Of a stretch of DNA of 64,000 nt, positions 30,451-41,304 are shown piece after piece; the stretch's first letter is position 1, and the number at the start of each line of letters is the position of its first letter. The stretch is from Larix kaempferi. Taxonomy: Eukaryota; Streptophyta; Pinopsida; Pinales; Pinaceae. A model generated the notes under the pieces. It was not told the origin of the DNA. It did no database searches and saw only the letters and a list, made by a program, of their open reading frames with translations. Where the stretch lies: contig BSBM01000637.1 in the NCBI GenBank assembly GCA_027924585.1, forward strand, positions 5,022,001 to 5,086,000. Reading direction: 5' to 3'. Position numbers and translations under genes: made by a program.

Positions 30451-31945
30451 GGTGCTAGACTCTTGTGGCCACGAGACCTTCGGATGGCCCCACCTCTACG
30501 AGACAGACCCTGACTTGTCCGCCACCTACCAAATGTTGGGAACCAACTCAGTGGTTGATAATTTCCATCTTCAGGATGGGTTGTTGTGTCGTCTGGGCCA
30601 TCTCTGCGTTCCATCAAGTGAGCATGCGAAGCTGATTTGGGAATCCCACTACAGTCGGGTGGTAGGACACTTTGGCGTCGAAAAGATAGTGGCAGTGTTG
30701 CAGAAACATTTCTATTGGCTGAAACTTCGACAGGATGTCGGCAAGTATATTAGGTCCTGCACCGCTTGCGCCATTGCCAAACCGGCCACTCAGAAACAGG
30801 GCCTATACACCCCTCTTCCTACTCCTGACAGGCCGTGGGAATCCATCTCAATGGACTACATGTCGGGCCTCCCGTCCACCAAGAGGGGAAATGACTGTGT
30901 TTTCGTGGTTGTTGATCGCTTTTCCAAGATGGCGATTCTAGCCGCTTGCAAGAAGAACATCACAGCAGAATCCACTACCAAGCTCTTCTTTGAACGAGTA
31001 TGGGTACATTTTGGGATCCCACAGACCATTATCTCAGACCGTGACAGTTGGTTCTTCAACTCATTCTGTTCAAGCCTCTGGTCACTGCTGGATACCAAGC
31101 TCACCAAATCCACTACCTTCCACCCCTAGATCGATGGACAAATGGAGGTCGTCAACCGGATGGTCCTACATATCCTACGCATGTACAATTCAACACACCC
31201 CCGCACATGGGATGAGAATCTCCCCTATGTCCAACATAGCTACAACCGAGCCCTGCATAGCTCAACTGGCCACAGCCCCTTTCAGGTGGGGTTGGGATTC
31301 CAACCATTGGGCCCCATGGATGTTTCACTTCCCCTTGCGACCACCTCAGCCAAATCGTCCCCAGAAGCTAACAAAGCCGCCTGGTTCATTGAACGGATCC
31401 AACATATCCGCCAACAGCTTCAGGATATTCTACAGAAGTCTAATGCCAAGTACAAGCAGCGCCATGATCAACATCGGGTGCCACATAAGTTTCAGGTGGG
31501 AAACAAAGTTTGGTTGCATTTGCCGAAAGAATGCCTTACAGGGCCCCATCGAAAGCTTCGCCCACTCCGTTATGGGCCGTACACCATCACCAAGGCGGTG
31601 GGTGACAATGCTTTTGAGCTCAACATTCCCCCCTTCCTTGGTCTGCATCCAATCTTCAACGTGGCTCTCCTTCGGCCATATTTCCCACCACTATTAGACA
31701 CCTCGGAGATAGCAGAGAAGTTGACACCTACAGAGCTCAACCCTAACTTCCTACAACAAGCATCCAGTGATCATATTGCGGACACACAGATCAAGGGCAC
31801 TCGACATCAAAGGATCCAGCTTTATCGAGTTGTCAAAGCAGGTCAGCTCCTGCACTAAGGCAAGTGGCTCACTCGAGGCCAAATTCAACAGAAATTTCCT
31901 AATCTGACAGGGGAACTCAACGCAATGGAGACCATTGCTTCCTAA
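30451..31945 (+). pseudogene. pol: Element E integrase with chromodomain-like tail
   Basis: The zinc-binding region has ESHYSRVVGHFGVEK and CTACAIAKPATQKQG. Core: ISMDYMSGLPSTKRG (D), TIISDRDSWFFNSF (D) and the glutamate in MEVVNRMVLHILRM. The C-terminus reads KLRPLRYGPYTITKAVGDNA, FELNIPPFLG and IFNVALLRPYFPP. The last part, HQRIQLYRVVKAGQLLH then KWLTRGQIQQKFPNL, occupies the place of a chromodomain and resembles a diverged chromodomain-type motif. In-frame stops at 31127 and 31856; the frame ends at 31943-31945. The D-D-E triad is intact. Confidence 0.9.
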
Positions 31946-31956
31946 GGAGGGAGGAT
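31944..31956 (+). other. Element E polypurine tract
   Basis: aaggagggaggat directly precedes the 3' LTR start TGATTCAGG. It overlaps the pol stop codon. Confidence 0.85.
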
Positions 31957-32098
31957 TGATTCAGGTGGATATTGGTGGCCACCCACCTTTCCAACTGGCT
32001 CAAAACAATTTTATGGCAATTTTGGTATTGTACTATTTTTAGCAGTTTTTCGGGTCCTGAACTTTCGGGGCCATTTTGAGGCCCCAAACGACCTTTCA
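31957..32098 (+). repeat. Element E truncated 3' LTR
   Basis: Only the first about 142 bp of the LTR are present; the sequence then switches at 32098/32099 to the opposite strand of the LTR. Confidence 0.88.
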
Positions 32099-32657
32099 AG
32101 GCCTTTTACAATAAACAGGAATGTCAAAAACCCTAGACATCCAAAAACCTAACCCTAGGAGATGAAGTGCCAAAAGTCATGTGGGCCCCGTTTGGGTAAG
32201 TTAGTACATCAACTTCCCGAGGTCGTAACTTTTGCATACGATCTCCGTTTGGGGCACTCGGTAGCCCGTTGGAAAGGTCTGTCCGAGATTTACAACTTTA
32301 GACTATGGCCAAATGCATGTTGATGGCAAACATTTGGCCCCTAAAATTTCCAAAAAAGGTCGTTTGGGGCCTCAAAACGGCCCCGGAAGTTCAGGACCCG
32401 AAAAACTGCTAAAAATAGTACAATACCAAAATTGCCATAAAACTATTTTGAGCCAGTTGGAAAGGTGGGTGGCCACCAATATCCACCTGGTTCAATCCTC
32501 CCTCCTTAGGAAGCAATGGTCTCCATTGCGTTGAGTGCCCCCATCAGATGAGGAAATTTCTGCTTATCACAGTCTGGGGTTTGGACTGTGAAAACAACCC
32601 TATCAAATCATCAAGCATTCTGAATCCTCAGTAGATGGGACTTTTTCGGATGATAGG

Positions 32658-33603
32658 TATTTTTGATAAGCATGATGATTAGTTGGCCTCAATCGGCGCT
32701 GGCGCCAAGCACATTTGGCACATAGCAACACACCATGGAAGCATGGTCGGTGGCACCATGAATGATAGGTCACACGGGGATGACACAAAGCATAGCCGGG
32801 AGAAGTATGGTCACCCATCACGCACGTAGGAATCCTGGTCACCACTTGCAAGATAAATGATGACAAAATTAGTGCATTAGGCGAATGGATTCACGCAGGG
32901 TTTTCGAAGAAGGCATCCCAGATGATGAAAACGCATAAATACAGGCACCAAAGGTTAAGCAGAGCAAAGAAGCATTTACCAGAAGTAGGAAATACATGGT
33001 GCGATTAGGTCAGGTAATTGCATAAGTTAGGGATTCCAAGGAGGTTATGGAAATGATCCATTTCATTTCATGTGGTAGCACACCAGGGACGCTGTGGGCC
33101 AGAACGATGAGTGTGTATGAGCACCTTGAGCAGGAAAAAGTCTAGGCACTCGGGTGTCACAGAGATGAGGTTTCATCCGAGATGTCTAAGTACGTGGTAT
33201 TAGTTTGAAACTTCATGGCCCCAGTGACCACCAAAAGAATAGGGGTGGCGGCCCTCTGGCCCTGGTAGGAAGCAATCCAAGGTGGGAAACAGATGTGCCA
33301 GAGCAGCCGGCTTGTTTCCCACCTTGGCGACGTTGATGACTTTCTCCCCAATCTAGAATGCGCATGGAGCGAAACAACAGACTCTGAAGAGGTACATGAC
33401 TAAGGTTTCCAGATATTGGAGGATGAGTGCAAGAGGTACATGATAGCGAACCAGAAATCGACGGATGAAGACGAGAAGTACACAACAACGAGTTCCAAAC
33501 AGCAAGAATAGTTTCAGAAACTGTGCACTGCAACGGATGGGAACAAACTGGTAGTGTCCAGCTGAGGTGGCTCGGAATGACCCACAAGATTGTGTTGGGG
33601 GAT
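32658..33603 (+). other. Element D 3' internal region, right of E
   Basis: This is the continuation of D after E, ending in a purine run ttgggggat directly before the 3' LTR at 33604 (the polypurine tract). A short broken plus-strand stretch near 33400-33560 is K/E/D-rich but unassigned. No recognised gene. Confidence 0.7.
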
Positions 33604-34307
33604 TGTTGGCACGGGATAGATCCATAGGAAGTGTGGAAGTTGACAGATGTGAAAGGGTCATTCCACGAAAAAAGGACCTTTCACCATTTTTGCAGAAGCA
33701 TAAGATTTGTTAGATTAGTCAAGTTGTCCATGTGGACAATTTTGTAATAGAATAGAAGAATATAAATAGAGTAGGATTGTAAGCCTAAGGGTATCGAAAT
33801 CTTGGAGATTAACCCTATCTGTTGGGTTCATTCTGTATCTGCGATATGATGACTTGACAGTTTCTATGAGGTTTATTTTGCATGTTTTGATGAATGAATG
33901 AGGATGTTCGGTTATGATATGAATTCTGTTGTTTTGCAATCATGCGATGATGAATAGTGGGTTATGTGAATGTTTTCTGTTGATTGATGCGAATATGTTG
34001 TTGAGTATGTTCTAATTGTATGTGTTAGAAACTGTGAATGATTTATGATGCAGATGACTAGTTAATAATATGTTATGAATGTTATAATCTCTGGTTAGTG
34101 CGAAGGTAATGTGCGCATATCCTCTACACAACTGTGGAATCTTGGTTCCAGCAGCCCTCTTATCCACCTCGGGTGAGACTATACTTGCTCTGCAAGTGTT
34201 GCTGGAAAGGGTTACACCTTTCTGAGCTGATGTATAAGGGAGTTAGCTTGATAGTTTGTTGGCCACAATCTAGAATGAAACCCTGTTGATAAGACTTTGC
34301 GTCAACA
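33604..34307 (+). repeat. Element D 3' LTR
   Basis: 704 bp, TGTTGGCACGGG...TGCGTCAACA, the same length as the 5' LTR. TATAAATA at 33761-33768 corresponds to the copy at 19237. Confidence 0.93.
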
Positions 34308-34508
34308 CTCATATAGGGCCGACCCCACCAAGGTGGTCTAATAACCCATCAAATATAAGTTACGACACTTACAATGTAACTTGCGACACTTGCAAATACA
34401 AATGACGACACTTCCAATCGGAGGAATAATACATCTTCGTTGGGGATACAATAAAGTACAAATGTAATATTCAATTGAATATCTTCCGAAGTTACAAATA
34501 CATCAACA
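34308..34508 (-). repeat. Element C 5' LTR (right), second part
   Basis: It starts with ctcat, the right copy of the D target duplication, and continues as the rest of the C LTR to the CA end at 34508. The element C duplication acggg follows. Confidence 0.92.
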
Positions 34509-34690
34509 ACGGGAAAGTGGATTTCTAAAATCCAAGAATATGACCTAGAGATAAAGCCGACCAAGCTCATGAAAGGACAGGGACTAACCAAACTTCTGGA
34601 TGAGTTTAATTATCAATCCTTAGAAATAAATTTGATAGATCAACTCCAAAATGAAGAAGAAGAAGGTAATAAACTAAATCTACCTCTTAA
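34509..34690 (+). pseudogene. pol: Element B native RNase H, 3' part
   Basis: The stretch begins with the second copy of acggg and continues KWISKIQEYDLEIKPTKL then KGQGLTKLLDEF, which is the standard end of the RNase H domain in Tat-like polyproteins. Its frame matches the left part at 8401 when C and one duplication are removed. Confidence 0.82.
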
Positions 34691-35975
34691 TATTTCCAAA
34701 AAAGTTGCACGTTTTGAATGGTACAAAGATATGTTTTACTTCCTCCAACAATTAAATTTCCCTCCTAACTTTGATAAAGCTAAAATGAGATCCCACAGAC
34801 TTAAATCTATTAAATATTGTATTCTTGATGGATATTTGTTTTGGAATATCCTCTTGGAGTTCTTCTTAAATCTATGATTGAAGAAGAAACTAAAGGAATA
34901 ATAACGGAATTTCATAAGGGCATATGTGGAGGATATCATGCATGGATAGCTACTACATACAAAGTCCTAAGAGCTTGTTCTTATTGGATGAACTAATACT
35001 AATACTAACAAAATTTCTAGGGCTTGTATAAACTGTCAAATGTTTACAGGGAAGCAAAAGCTCAAACCATTTCCACTCAAACCAACCAAGGTGGAAACAC
35101 CTTCCCAATAGTGGGGGTTGAATTTTATAGGTGAAATAAGTACAAATTGTAGTGGCCAACATAAATGGATTCTCATTGCTATTGATTACTTCACAAAATG
35201 GGTAGAGGAAATACCAACTAGAAATGCAATGATAATGTGATTATAAAAATTTTGGAAGAAAATATTCTGTCAAGGTATGGTTTCCTCAGAAGAATAATTA
35301 CAGATAATGCGCAAGCTTTCAAATATTCCAAAATGATGGGTTTCTGTCAAGACTACAATATTGAATTGGTCCACTAAAAATCCTATTATCCCCAAGGAAA
35401 TGGATTGATAGAATCCTCTAATAAAAGTTTAGTGACTATCATAAAAAATATACTTGACATTAACAAAAAGGCTTGGGACTCTCATATGACATATGCATTA
35501 TGGGAAGATACAATTGGTGTTAAAAGAGCCATTGGTGCTTCTCCTGTTCGACTGGTTTATGGAAAAGAGTCAGTCCTTGTTATTTAGTTGTTCCTTCCAC
35601 TGATGATTTTATTGTAACTAGAACAAGATGAACCAAATGATAACCAAATGGAAAGAAGAATTTAGGAATTAATAGAAGTTTAGAAAATCAAAGAACAACT
35701 TGATGATACAACTAAAATGCATAAAGAATGAATGAAGGTGACCTTTGATAGAAAATCCATAACTAGATATTTTCATCTTGGTGACCTCATTCTGAAATGA
35801 GATGCCAGAGGAGAAGAAAGGTCAAAGCACGAAAAATTTGATAATCATTGAATTGGTCCTTTCAAAGTAATATCAGTACAGGATAACAACACCTATGAAT
35901 TGGTGAAACTGGATGGAAAAGTAGATGGGAATCCTATCAATGGCAAGTTTCTAAAGTGTTTTTTCCAATACTAAC
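34691..35975 (+). pseudogene. pol: Element B integrase remnant
   Basis: The zinc-finger region and its leader read FDKAKMRSHRLKSIKYCILD near 34771-34830 and CINCQMFTGKQKLKPFPLKP near 35030-35085. The catalytic core has WGLNFIGEISTN and GQHKWILIAIDYFTKWVEE near 35115-35205, TDNAQAF near 35299-35320, and the glutamate block GNGLIESSNKSLV near 35398-35436. In the first of these the usual D of G-x-D-F is N, so the catalytic triad is incomplete. The C-terminus near 35850-35970 ends with NTYELVKLDGKVDG and NGKFLKCFF, the non-chromodomain tail of Tat-type integrases. Many stops and frame changes are present. Confidence 0.82.
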
Positions 35976-37368
35976 TTCTCTCTCTATATTCTTCCGAATA
36001 TATTGTATCATTATGTAACATATTTTGTTTTTCTTTCAAAATTTTCTTTTAATATTTTCTGTCATAATTGTTTAAAGTTAGTATGTTCTCTTCGGGTTTA
36101 TAAAAATAAAGTCTTGATATGACTCCACAAACCAATGGACTTAAAGGAAATAGTCTACAGTTCTCAACCTCTTCTAGAGAAAAATGACATCCCCATTGAA
36201 GCCAATGTCAGTACCAGAATCTACAGCATATAGGTTAAAGAGTAGAAGATCATAAAGTGAGCAAGGTATTGCGACCCATTTTCATGTGGTAAATTCTAAA
36301 AGATAAGTAAAGGAGTCTCGACACAAGACATTGGTGATTTTACTGGACATTCTATCATCTTGAGATGCATACGATTGAAGGAATATCCATGACACAGAAA
36401 TACTTAGGGATACAGAGATGCATGAAAGTTAATTCAAATATGGGAACTTGAAATCAAAACCACTCATCCACGTGGTAGTCTGAGATTTATTTAGGGATTC
36501 AAAAGCAGTCTTGAAATACTCCTTTCATTGAACTTTGAAACCACTTATTCAACATGTTATCGGTAGAGGATAGTCAGGAAGTTAAAACATCTTGATTGAA
36601 TATAAGATATAGGATCATCAAATACAAGGTATCTCCAGTGACATCCTACCTCGAGATCTAGTCCTAGTAAATCAATGATGGATAAGTTCTTAGGCTCCTG
36701 AATATGCTCAAAATATAATACATTCTATGCAGCTTGAATCTAAAACCACTACGACATGTGTCCACATGAGAGGGATTCATGGATCTTAAAGAGGTCTTAT
36801 TACACCACTCAAGTATGATCTTGACACCGTTTTTCTGACTTATAATAGTAAAATTAAAAGTTGTCAAATATTGATAGATGAATCAAACGAGTGGACCCAC
36901 ATCTCCCAGGATATTTGGATTGGCGCGTATCTAAATGGAATCATGATCATGATCAATGTTTGAAGAGGTTTCAATCTCCTACAATTGCATGATTTTTAAG
37001 ACATGAGTGTGACCCTAAACATAGAACCACTTAGCGACGTGTCTGCACTATAGCTCTTCATTCCTTCAAAAGAAGTATGCCAACACCACTTTTCCATAGC
37101 CCTCAAACACCTTTCTCTTATGCAGCCTTTACGGTGGAACCACCATATCTTACCTAATGGATCTTGCTACCACCATTCCTCTAATAATGGTCCTAGTGCA
37201 TTAAAAGTCCTCGTGCCTTTGTTTAAGTGACCAATATCAAATTTCCGTGTATCCAACATATTGAATACAACATTTTTCAGACTCCTATCTATAAAGGATC
37301 ATATTAAAAAAATTTAGAGTATTATTTCGCATAGATTTCTTGAGATCTTAATTAAACCACTACTATCT
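35976..37368 (+). other. Non-coding spacer of element B after integrase
   Basis: I see no gene, long repeat or RNA here. It lies between the integrase tail and the third ORF of element B and is probably internal untranslated sequence of that element, or the position of a lost small ORF. Confidence 0.5.
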
Positions 37369-40170
37369 TTGCTTTGTTCTTTCATCCCCAACATCCACCA
37401 TTCTGACAAATTTATCATGCAAAGTAGCTTGGCATCCATTTCAGACACAAAATACATCCAGTCTGTCAGCAACCAAATTGGCATGGAGGAGCACCTAGGA
37501 GATGACCATTTCAATATCCATGATCTAGTACTCTCCATCATCCATTTGCACCAACTTTCTCAGGAATCCGAGGACCATGCTAAAGGAGACCATAGCTAAT
37601 CCCAACAATGAAGGTTTTCTTGAGTTCATGGACACTATTATGACAATGATATATTCTTTGTTGTTTGATGGTCTTCCCCCCAGAGTCTTCCCTAAACATG
37701 AAATTCTACTACATTTAAATCCTAAGGAACCTCTAGGATATTGGTTTTGTTTTGAAGGTCATACTGAGATCCGTGTCGAGGTCGTACAAGTACTGCCTTA
37801 TAAGTTCCATGTGTTCTAAACTCCTAGATTGATTCCCTTGAATTCATTCTTCAAAGTTTCAACTGTGATGATGTACATTTTATGAAGAAAACAACACTAG
37901 AAATTTTAAAGTTACAAATGAAGTAGAACATTTCAAATTCATAACCAGGGCCGCTAAGCTTATTGTTGAAGAAATGTGGCTAGTCTGAATCTCTCCGAAA
38001 GTTTCAGTTGGAAGTATGATATGAAAGGAGTTATATCTCGCAAAATATAGGCCAGGAGGTTATCTTCATATTCACATTAGCCTCATCCACATCTTGATAA
38101 TCTGGCCAACCTTGATAGTTGGGAACAATAAAAGAAGGCTCTGGATCCATGTCAAGAAACTATGTTACACATTATTCCAACGCCTTACAAGGATGACCTA
38201 TTGGAGAAGAGGTCCTTGACTAAGGCCACCTCTAATGTTGAGAAAGAGAAATTAGAAATATTTGGATCACAATCTAAGTCTACATAAAAGAAATACATCC
38301 ATATTGGCTATCCAACTTAATCTGACTCCCACTTTTTTAGTGTCGGTCATTCTTGAGAATTTTCCTTATGTTGTATGGCCACAAGGGCAGGAGGAATCCT
38401 CTCAGTAGGAATCCCTGGTGATGAATTCTCCAGTTAAAGCTAGAATTTTCTGTGTTTATTCTCAAATAAAGGATGAAAACATGGATTTACAAAAGATCAT
38501 TTTTCCAAAGAAAGAGGTCAACATGGGTCATCAAGCTAGAATGTTGTCAGCACTCGATTTGATACAAGCAACACTAAAGATGTCTATTCTAGAACCTATT
38601 GCACTCAGTGGTAAGAAGGTGCCTTCAAACTACAAAATCACACAGGTTACTATAATCCTTGATGTATTTTATCCTAAATACATCATGGAGCTTGACAGGA
38701 AAATTGGAGAAGGAGTGTATGTAGATTCCTTGAAGTACACCATGATCACTAATAGACTACAAGGTGAAATCAACAGACTATAGTGTCATCTCAAGAATTA
38801 AAAATATTCAACCAAATCGATGCAATTGAAGATAACTGACTTAGAACATCAAATTGCTAAGTTATTGAAGGATTCTAATGATTCCATTCCCATTCCAAAT
38901 ATGCTAAAGGAAAAAGACAAGCAAAATTCAGTTGTGAAAAAGAAATTGAACATGCCTAGAGTTGAACATCCACAGATGACAGAGATAGTAGCAACATATT
39001 TATAGTTGGATAAAGTACTGGTTTAAAATCAATTCCATAAGGAAATAATTGTGTCTCTTGAGAGAGAATTTGAGTAGTTAAAAAAACACAATCAACACCT
39101 TATGTTAAATAAAGCTACAGTTTTACAAGCAACATCACCATCCGATCCTACAGAAAAATTCGCATAGGCCATAACTGAGATGAGTCTCAAAGATTATTAG
39201 CTAAATGATGTTCAATAGGAATTGAGTTAGAAGAATGAAGAACTGAAAGTCCCAAGTGAAGAAGTGATTAGGAAAGATAATGTTATTCCTGAGTTACAAC
39301 AATCCAAGGATGATTTTGCAGAAAAAACATTCAAGTGATAACAAGAAAATTTATTGGTAATCCATTATTAAGGGATTCTAAGCATTTACTATGGGACCAA
39401 ATATCAATGCTGATAACATATCATTGGAATCATTTTTCCATCTCACAAGAAGAGTGGGAGCTAGTTGTGATCAATTCTGAAGACTCATGCAATATCCTAA
39501 ATAATTTGGATAAGAGACTAGATACTACAAAGGAAGTAATATAATTTCTAAATGGAAAATATTACAAATAAATTTAGGATTATGCTATAAGGGATAGAAC
39601 CAAGATTATAATGGAAGCTAATAAGGTGATAACTAAAGGCATGATGGCTCAAAATGTCAATGGCATTGCCAAACAACTTTCTCACGATGTTTGTTCCTTT
39701 AAATCCATTTTTAATGATCTCCTCCAACTTGGCATTCGTCGATTTTGGGATGGTAACGGAGATGTATATCCAAAATAATGTTTTAATGTCTTTCTAGTGG
39801 ATGGATGCAACTCTGAGGATGGATTTATAGATATCCAAGGAGAACTAGATGGAAAGACAATTTTTGAAAAGCTTTGTCCATATTTTGAAGTATTTACTAG
39901 GATTCAATCAATATTTAGAACTCTACTGAAGCCAAGTTACAAGCATTATACAAAGTTGGATATGACTCTCAGAGAAGTAAATGTTTTCCAATATCCTTTT
40001 TGCAAATATTGGAATAATATTACCAAGCTACTTTAGCTTAGTAAATAGGAAAGGGTAGCAGCAATGCAATCACCAATTGGAGTCTCATCATCGCAACCAC
40101 ATCCTCCTCCACCTAAACAAGGAGGATCCCGAGTACCTTTTCCAGCTGGCCATCATCAGGTCATCACATA
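37369..40170 (+). pseudogene. Element B additional 3' ORF of unknown function, broken
   Basis: A chain of plus-strand open segments (37369-37599, 37577-37819, 38418-38783, 38820-39005, 39335-39544, 39797-40036) runs in three frames separated by few lesions, as expected from one decayed ORF of roughly 900 codons. Around 38800-39300 the heptad-rich text (MQLKITDLEHQIAKLL and later E/K/L-rich stretches) suggests a coiled coil. The last frame can be followed with single stops to a proline-rich tail near 40110-40130 that ends at 40170. I do not recognise a family. Some Tat-type elements carry an extra ORF between integrase and the 3' LTR, and this sits in that position. Confidence 0.5.
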
Positions 40171-40348
40171 GTCAATTTTGTAACAACAATTTTTCTAAAA
40201 CTATTTTTGAAACTGAAAACTATTTTTAAATATAATTTTGTTGTAAAGAAATGTAAATCCATAGAGGCTATAAATAGGCTCAAACAATATAAACAGGGGT
40301 TGACTCTTTTTGTAAGAAGTCTAACTTCTGAAGGATTTTTTCTGATCA
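40171..40348 (+). promoter_or_regulatory. AT-rich stretch with TATA box, candidate 3' LTR of B
   Basis: A run starting TGTAACAACAATTTTTC is followed by GCTATAAATAGGC at about 40269-40281, a strong TATA box. This is where the 3' LTR promoter of element B would be expected, after the last ORF. The sequence is cut by element G at 40349 and resumes at 43645. LTR ends were not found. Confidence 0.35.
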
Positions 40349-41078
40349 TGTTAGAATAATTAACCCACATATATACCTTAGATACCTTAGTATAATACTT
40401 TTGGTCGATTATTAAGTGTTTAGACCATGTTTAGTAGGATCCCTAGTGCATAACTTGACCACCTAATGATAGTTGTCCACCATAGCACCCTAATTTTCTC
40501 TAGTTTCTCCTTTTACAGTTCTTTTATGAGCTAAGGTGTCATTCTTTCTTTATTCCTACTTTTACCCAGCTTTGTGATTAAAGAATCTTTGTTACGGTGT
40601 TTCACATTGGATTAGGATTAGCAAGTGCGTTAGGATGAACTTATGCAAGTATACATGTTTTTTCCTCATCACCTTCTTGCCTTTTCACCTAAAAATCCTC
40701 CATCTTGATTCCTTTTGGTTACTCATGGCATACCTAAGCTTAGTTATCCAATTTGTGACCTCTTACATTGATTTGGAGACTACTTTTTCCTAGATGGGAT
40801 ATTTTTCCTAAGTGTAAGACTTCCACTGGTGAGCATTTTGAACTGCCTCCAAGGAATTTAAATTTCTCTTCTGAGATGTATTATATAATGTACTCATATC
40901 GTTCATTAATGAGATCATGCAATTTTATCAAATTGAGTTCTTTCTTATGTGTTTTTTTCTTACTCTTATTATCTAATTGTCTGTTAAATATCTACTGCAA
41001 TTCTTAGTGAATATTACGTTGTTCTTATATTCTTAGCTGTGGAATTATTGCTTCCATCAAGGTCATAGAATTTTGATA
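40349..41078 (+). repeat. Element G 5' LTR
   Basis: 730 bp, TGTTAGAATAATTAACCC...TTTTGATA. It aligns with 42693-43644 throughout, apart from a 221-bp duplication in the latter. Confidence 0.88.
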
Positions 41079-41090
41079 TGGTATTATAGA
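41079..41090 (+). other. Element G primer-binding site
   Basis: TGGTATTATAGA directly after the LTR resembles the initiator tRNA-Met site TGGTATCAGAGC with substitutions. Confidence 0.65.
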
Positions 41091-41304
41091 TTAGGAAGCA
41101 TAGATACTTCCAATGAAGCACTAGAATTAATGGAGTTTCCATAGAAGTCCAAGGGCAATTGCATTGATTTATTTTCCTTGCCATTGGCATCTACCTAGGT
41201 GTGAAACACTCCCGAAAGTTCCTATTTTCCATTGCAAAGCTCATTAGAATCAATTAATATTTCATACATATATCGGAGTGTTATTTTGCAGGTACAATTT
41301 GAAC

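Larger units (their letters stand above)
31889..32564. repeat. Inverted repeat at the 3' end of E
   Basis: The left arm (about 31889-32098: end of internal sequence, polypurine tract, LTR start) is the reverse complement of the right arm (about 32354-32564). The 255 bp between them are LTR positions about 145-396, inverted. The arms differ at only a few percent of positions by eye. Confidence 0.9.
26725..32565 (+). mobile_element. Element E: Ty3/gypsy element with rearranged 3' end
   Basis: A full 5' LTR, an exact initiator tRNA-Met primer-binding site, a single-frame Gag-Pol and a polypurine tract are present on the plus strand. The 3' LTR is only its first about 142 bp (31957-32098), followed by an inverted copy of LTR plus the last about 70 bp of internal sequence. 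Instead of a 5-bp duplication the host sequence (element D) is duplicated for about 92 bp (26632-26724 and 32566-32657). Confidence 0.9.
19080..34307 (+). mobile_element. Element D: Ty3/gypsy element, carries E
   Basis: Two LTRs of 704 bp each (19080-19783, 33604-34307) enclose primer-binding site, Gag, protease, an extra Gag-like domain, RT, RNase H, integrase and polypurine tract on the plus strand. The TSD is cccat at 19075-19079 and ctcat at 34308-34312, differing by one transition. Without E it is about 9.3 kb. It lacks a chromodomain; the integrase ends with a G-P-Y...NGSRLKPY module typical of the non-chromovirus branch. Similar polyproteins are, to my memory, common in gymnosperms and ferns. 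Confidence 0.92.
8402..34508 (-). mobile_element. Element C: Ty1/copia element with nested D, E, F and H
   Basis: Both ends are TG...CA LTRs of one family, flanked by the perfect 5-bp duplication acggg (8397-8401, 34509-34513). The polypurine tract at the left LTR and the primer-binding site at the right LTR show minus-strand orientation. Without nested insertions it is about 6.5 kb. It codes only for RT and RNase H (copia order). No Gag, protease or integrase is visible; that part is occupied by about 2.6 kb of non-coding sequence also present in element J. Confidence 0.93.
5582..40348 (+). mobile_element. Element B: Tat-like Ty3/gypsy element, split by C
   Basis: The left part (5582-8401) has protease, archaeal-type RNase H, RT and the start of the native RNase H. 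The right part (from 34509) has the end of that RNase H, integrase and an extra ORF. If C and one copy of the acggg duplication are removed, the frame runs on as a Gly-Met-Thr-Gly-Lys-Trp segment, which proves the two parts were one element. No Gag or 5' LTR is visible, because the left end is lost at the junction with A. The 3' LTR is probably around 40170 onward, where element G is inserted, but its limits are not resolved. Confidence 0.8.

Noticed and set aside
33213-33661. Overlapping minus-strand ORFs near the D polypurine tract
   Set aside because: Low-information serine/leucine-rich text in element D non-coding sequence; no homologue recognised.
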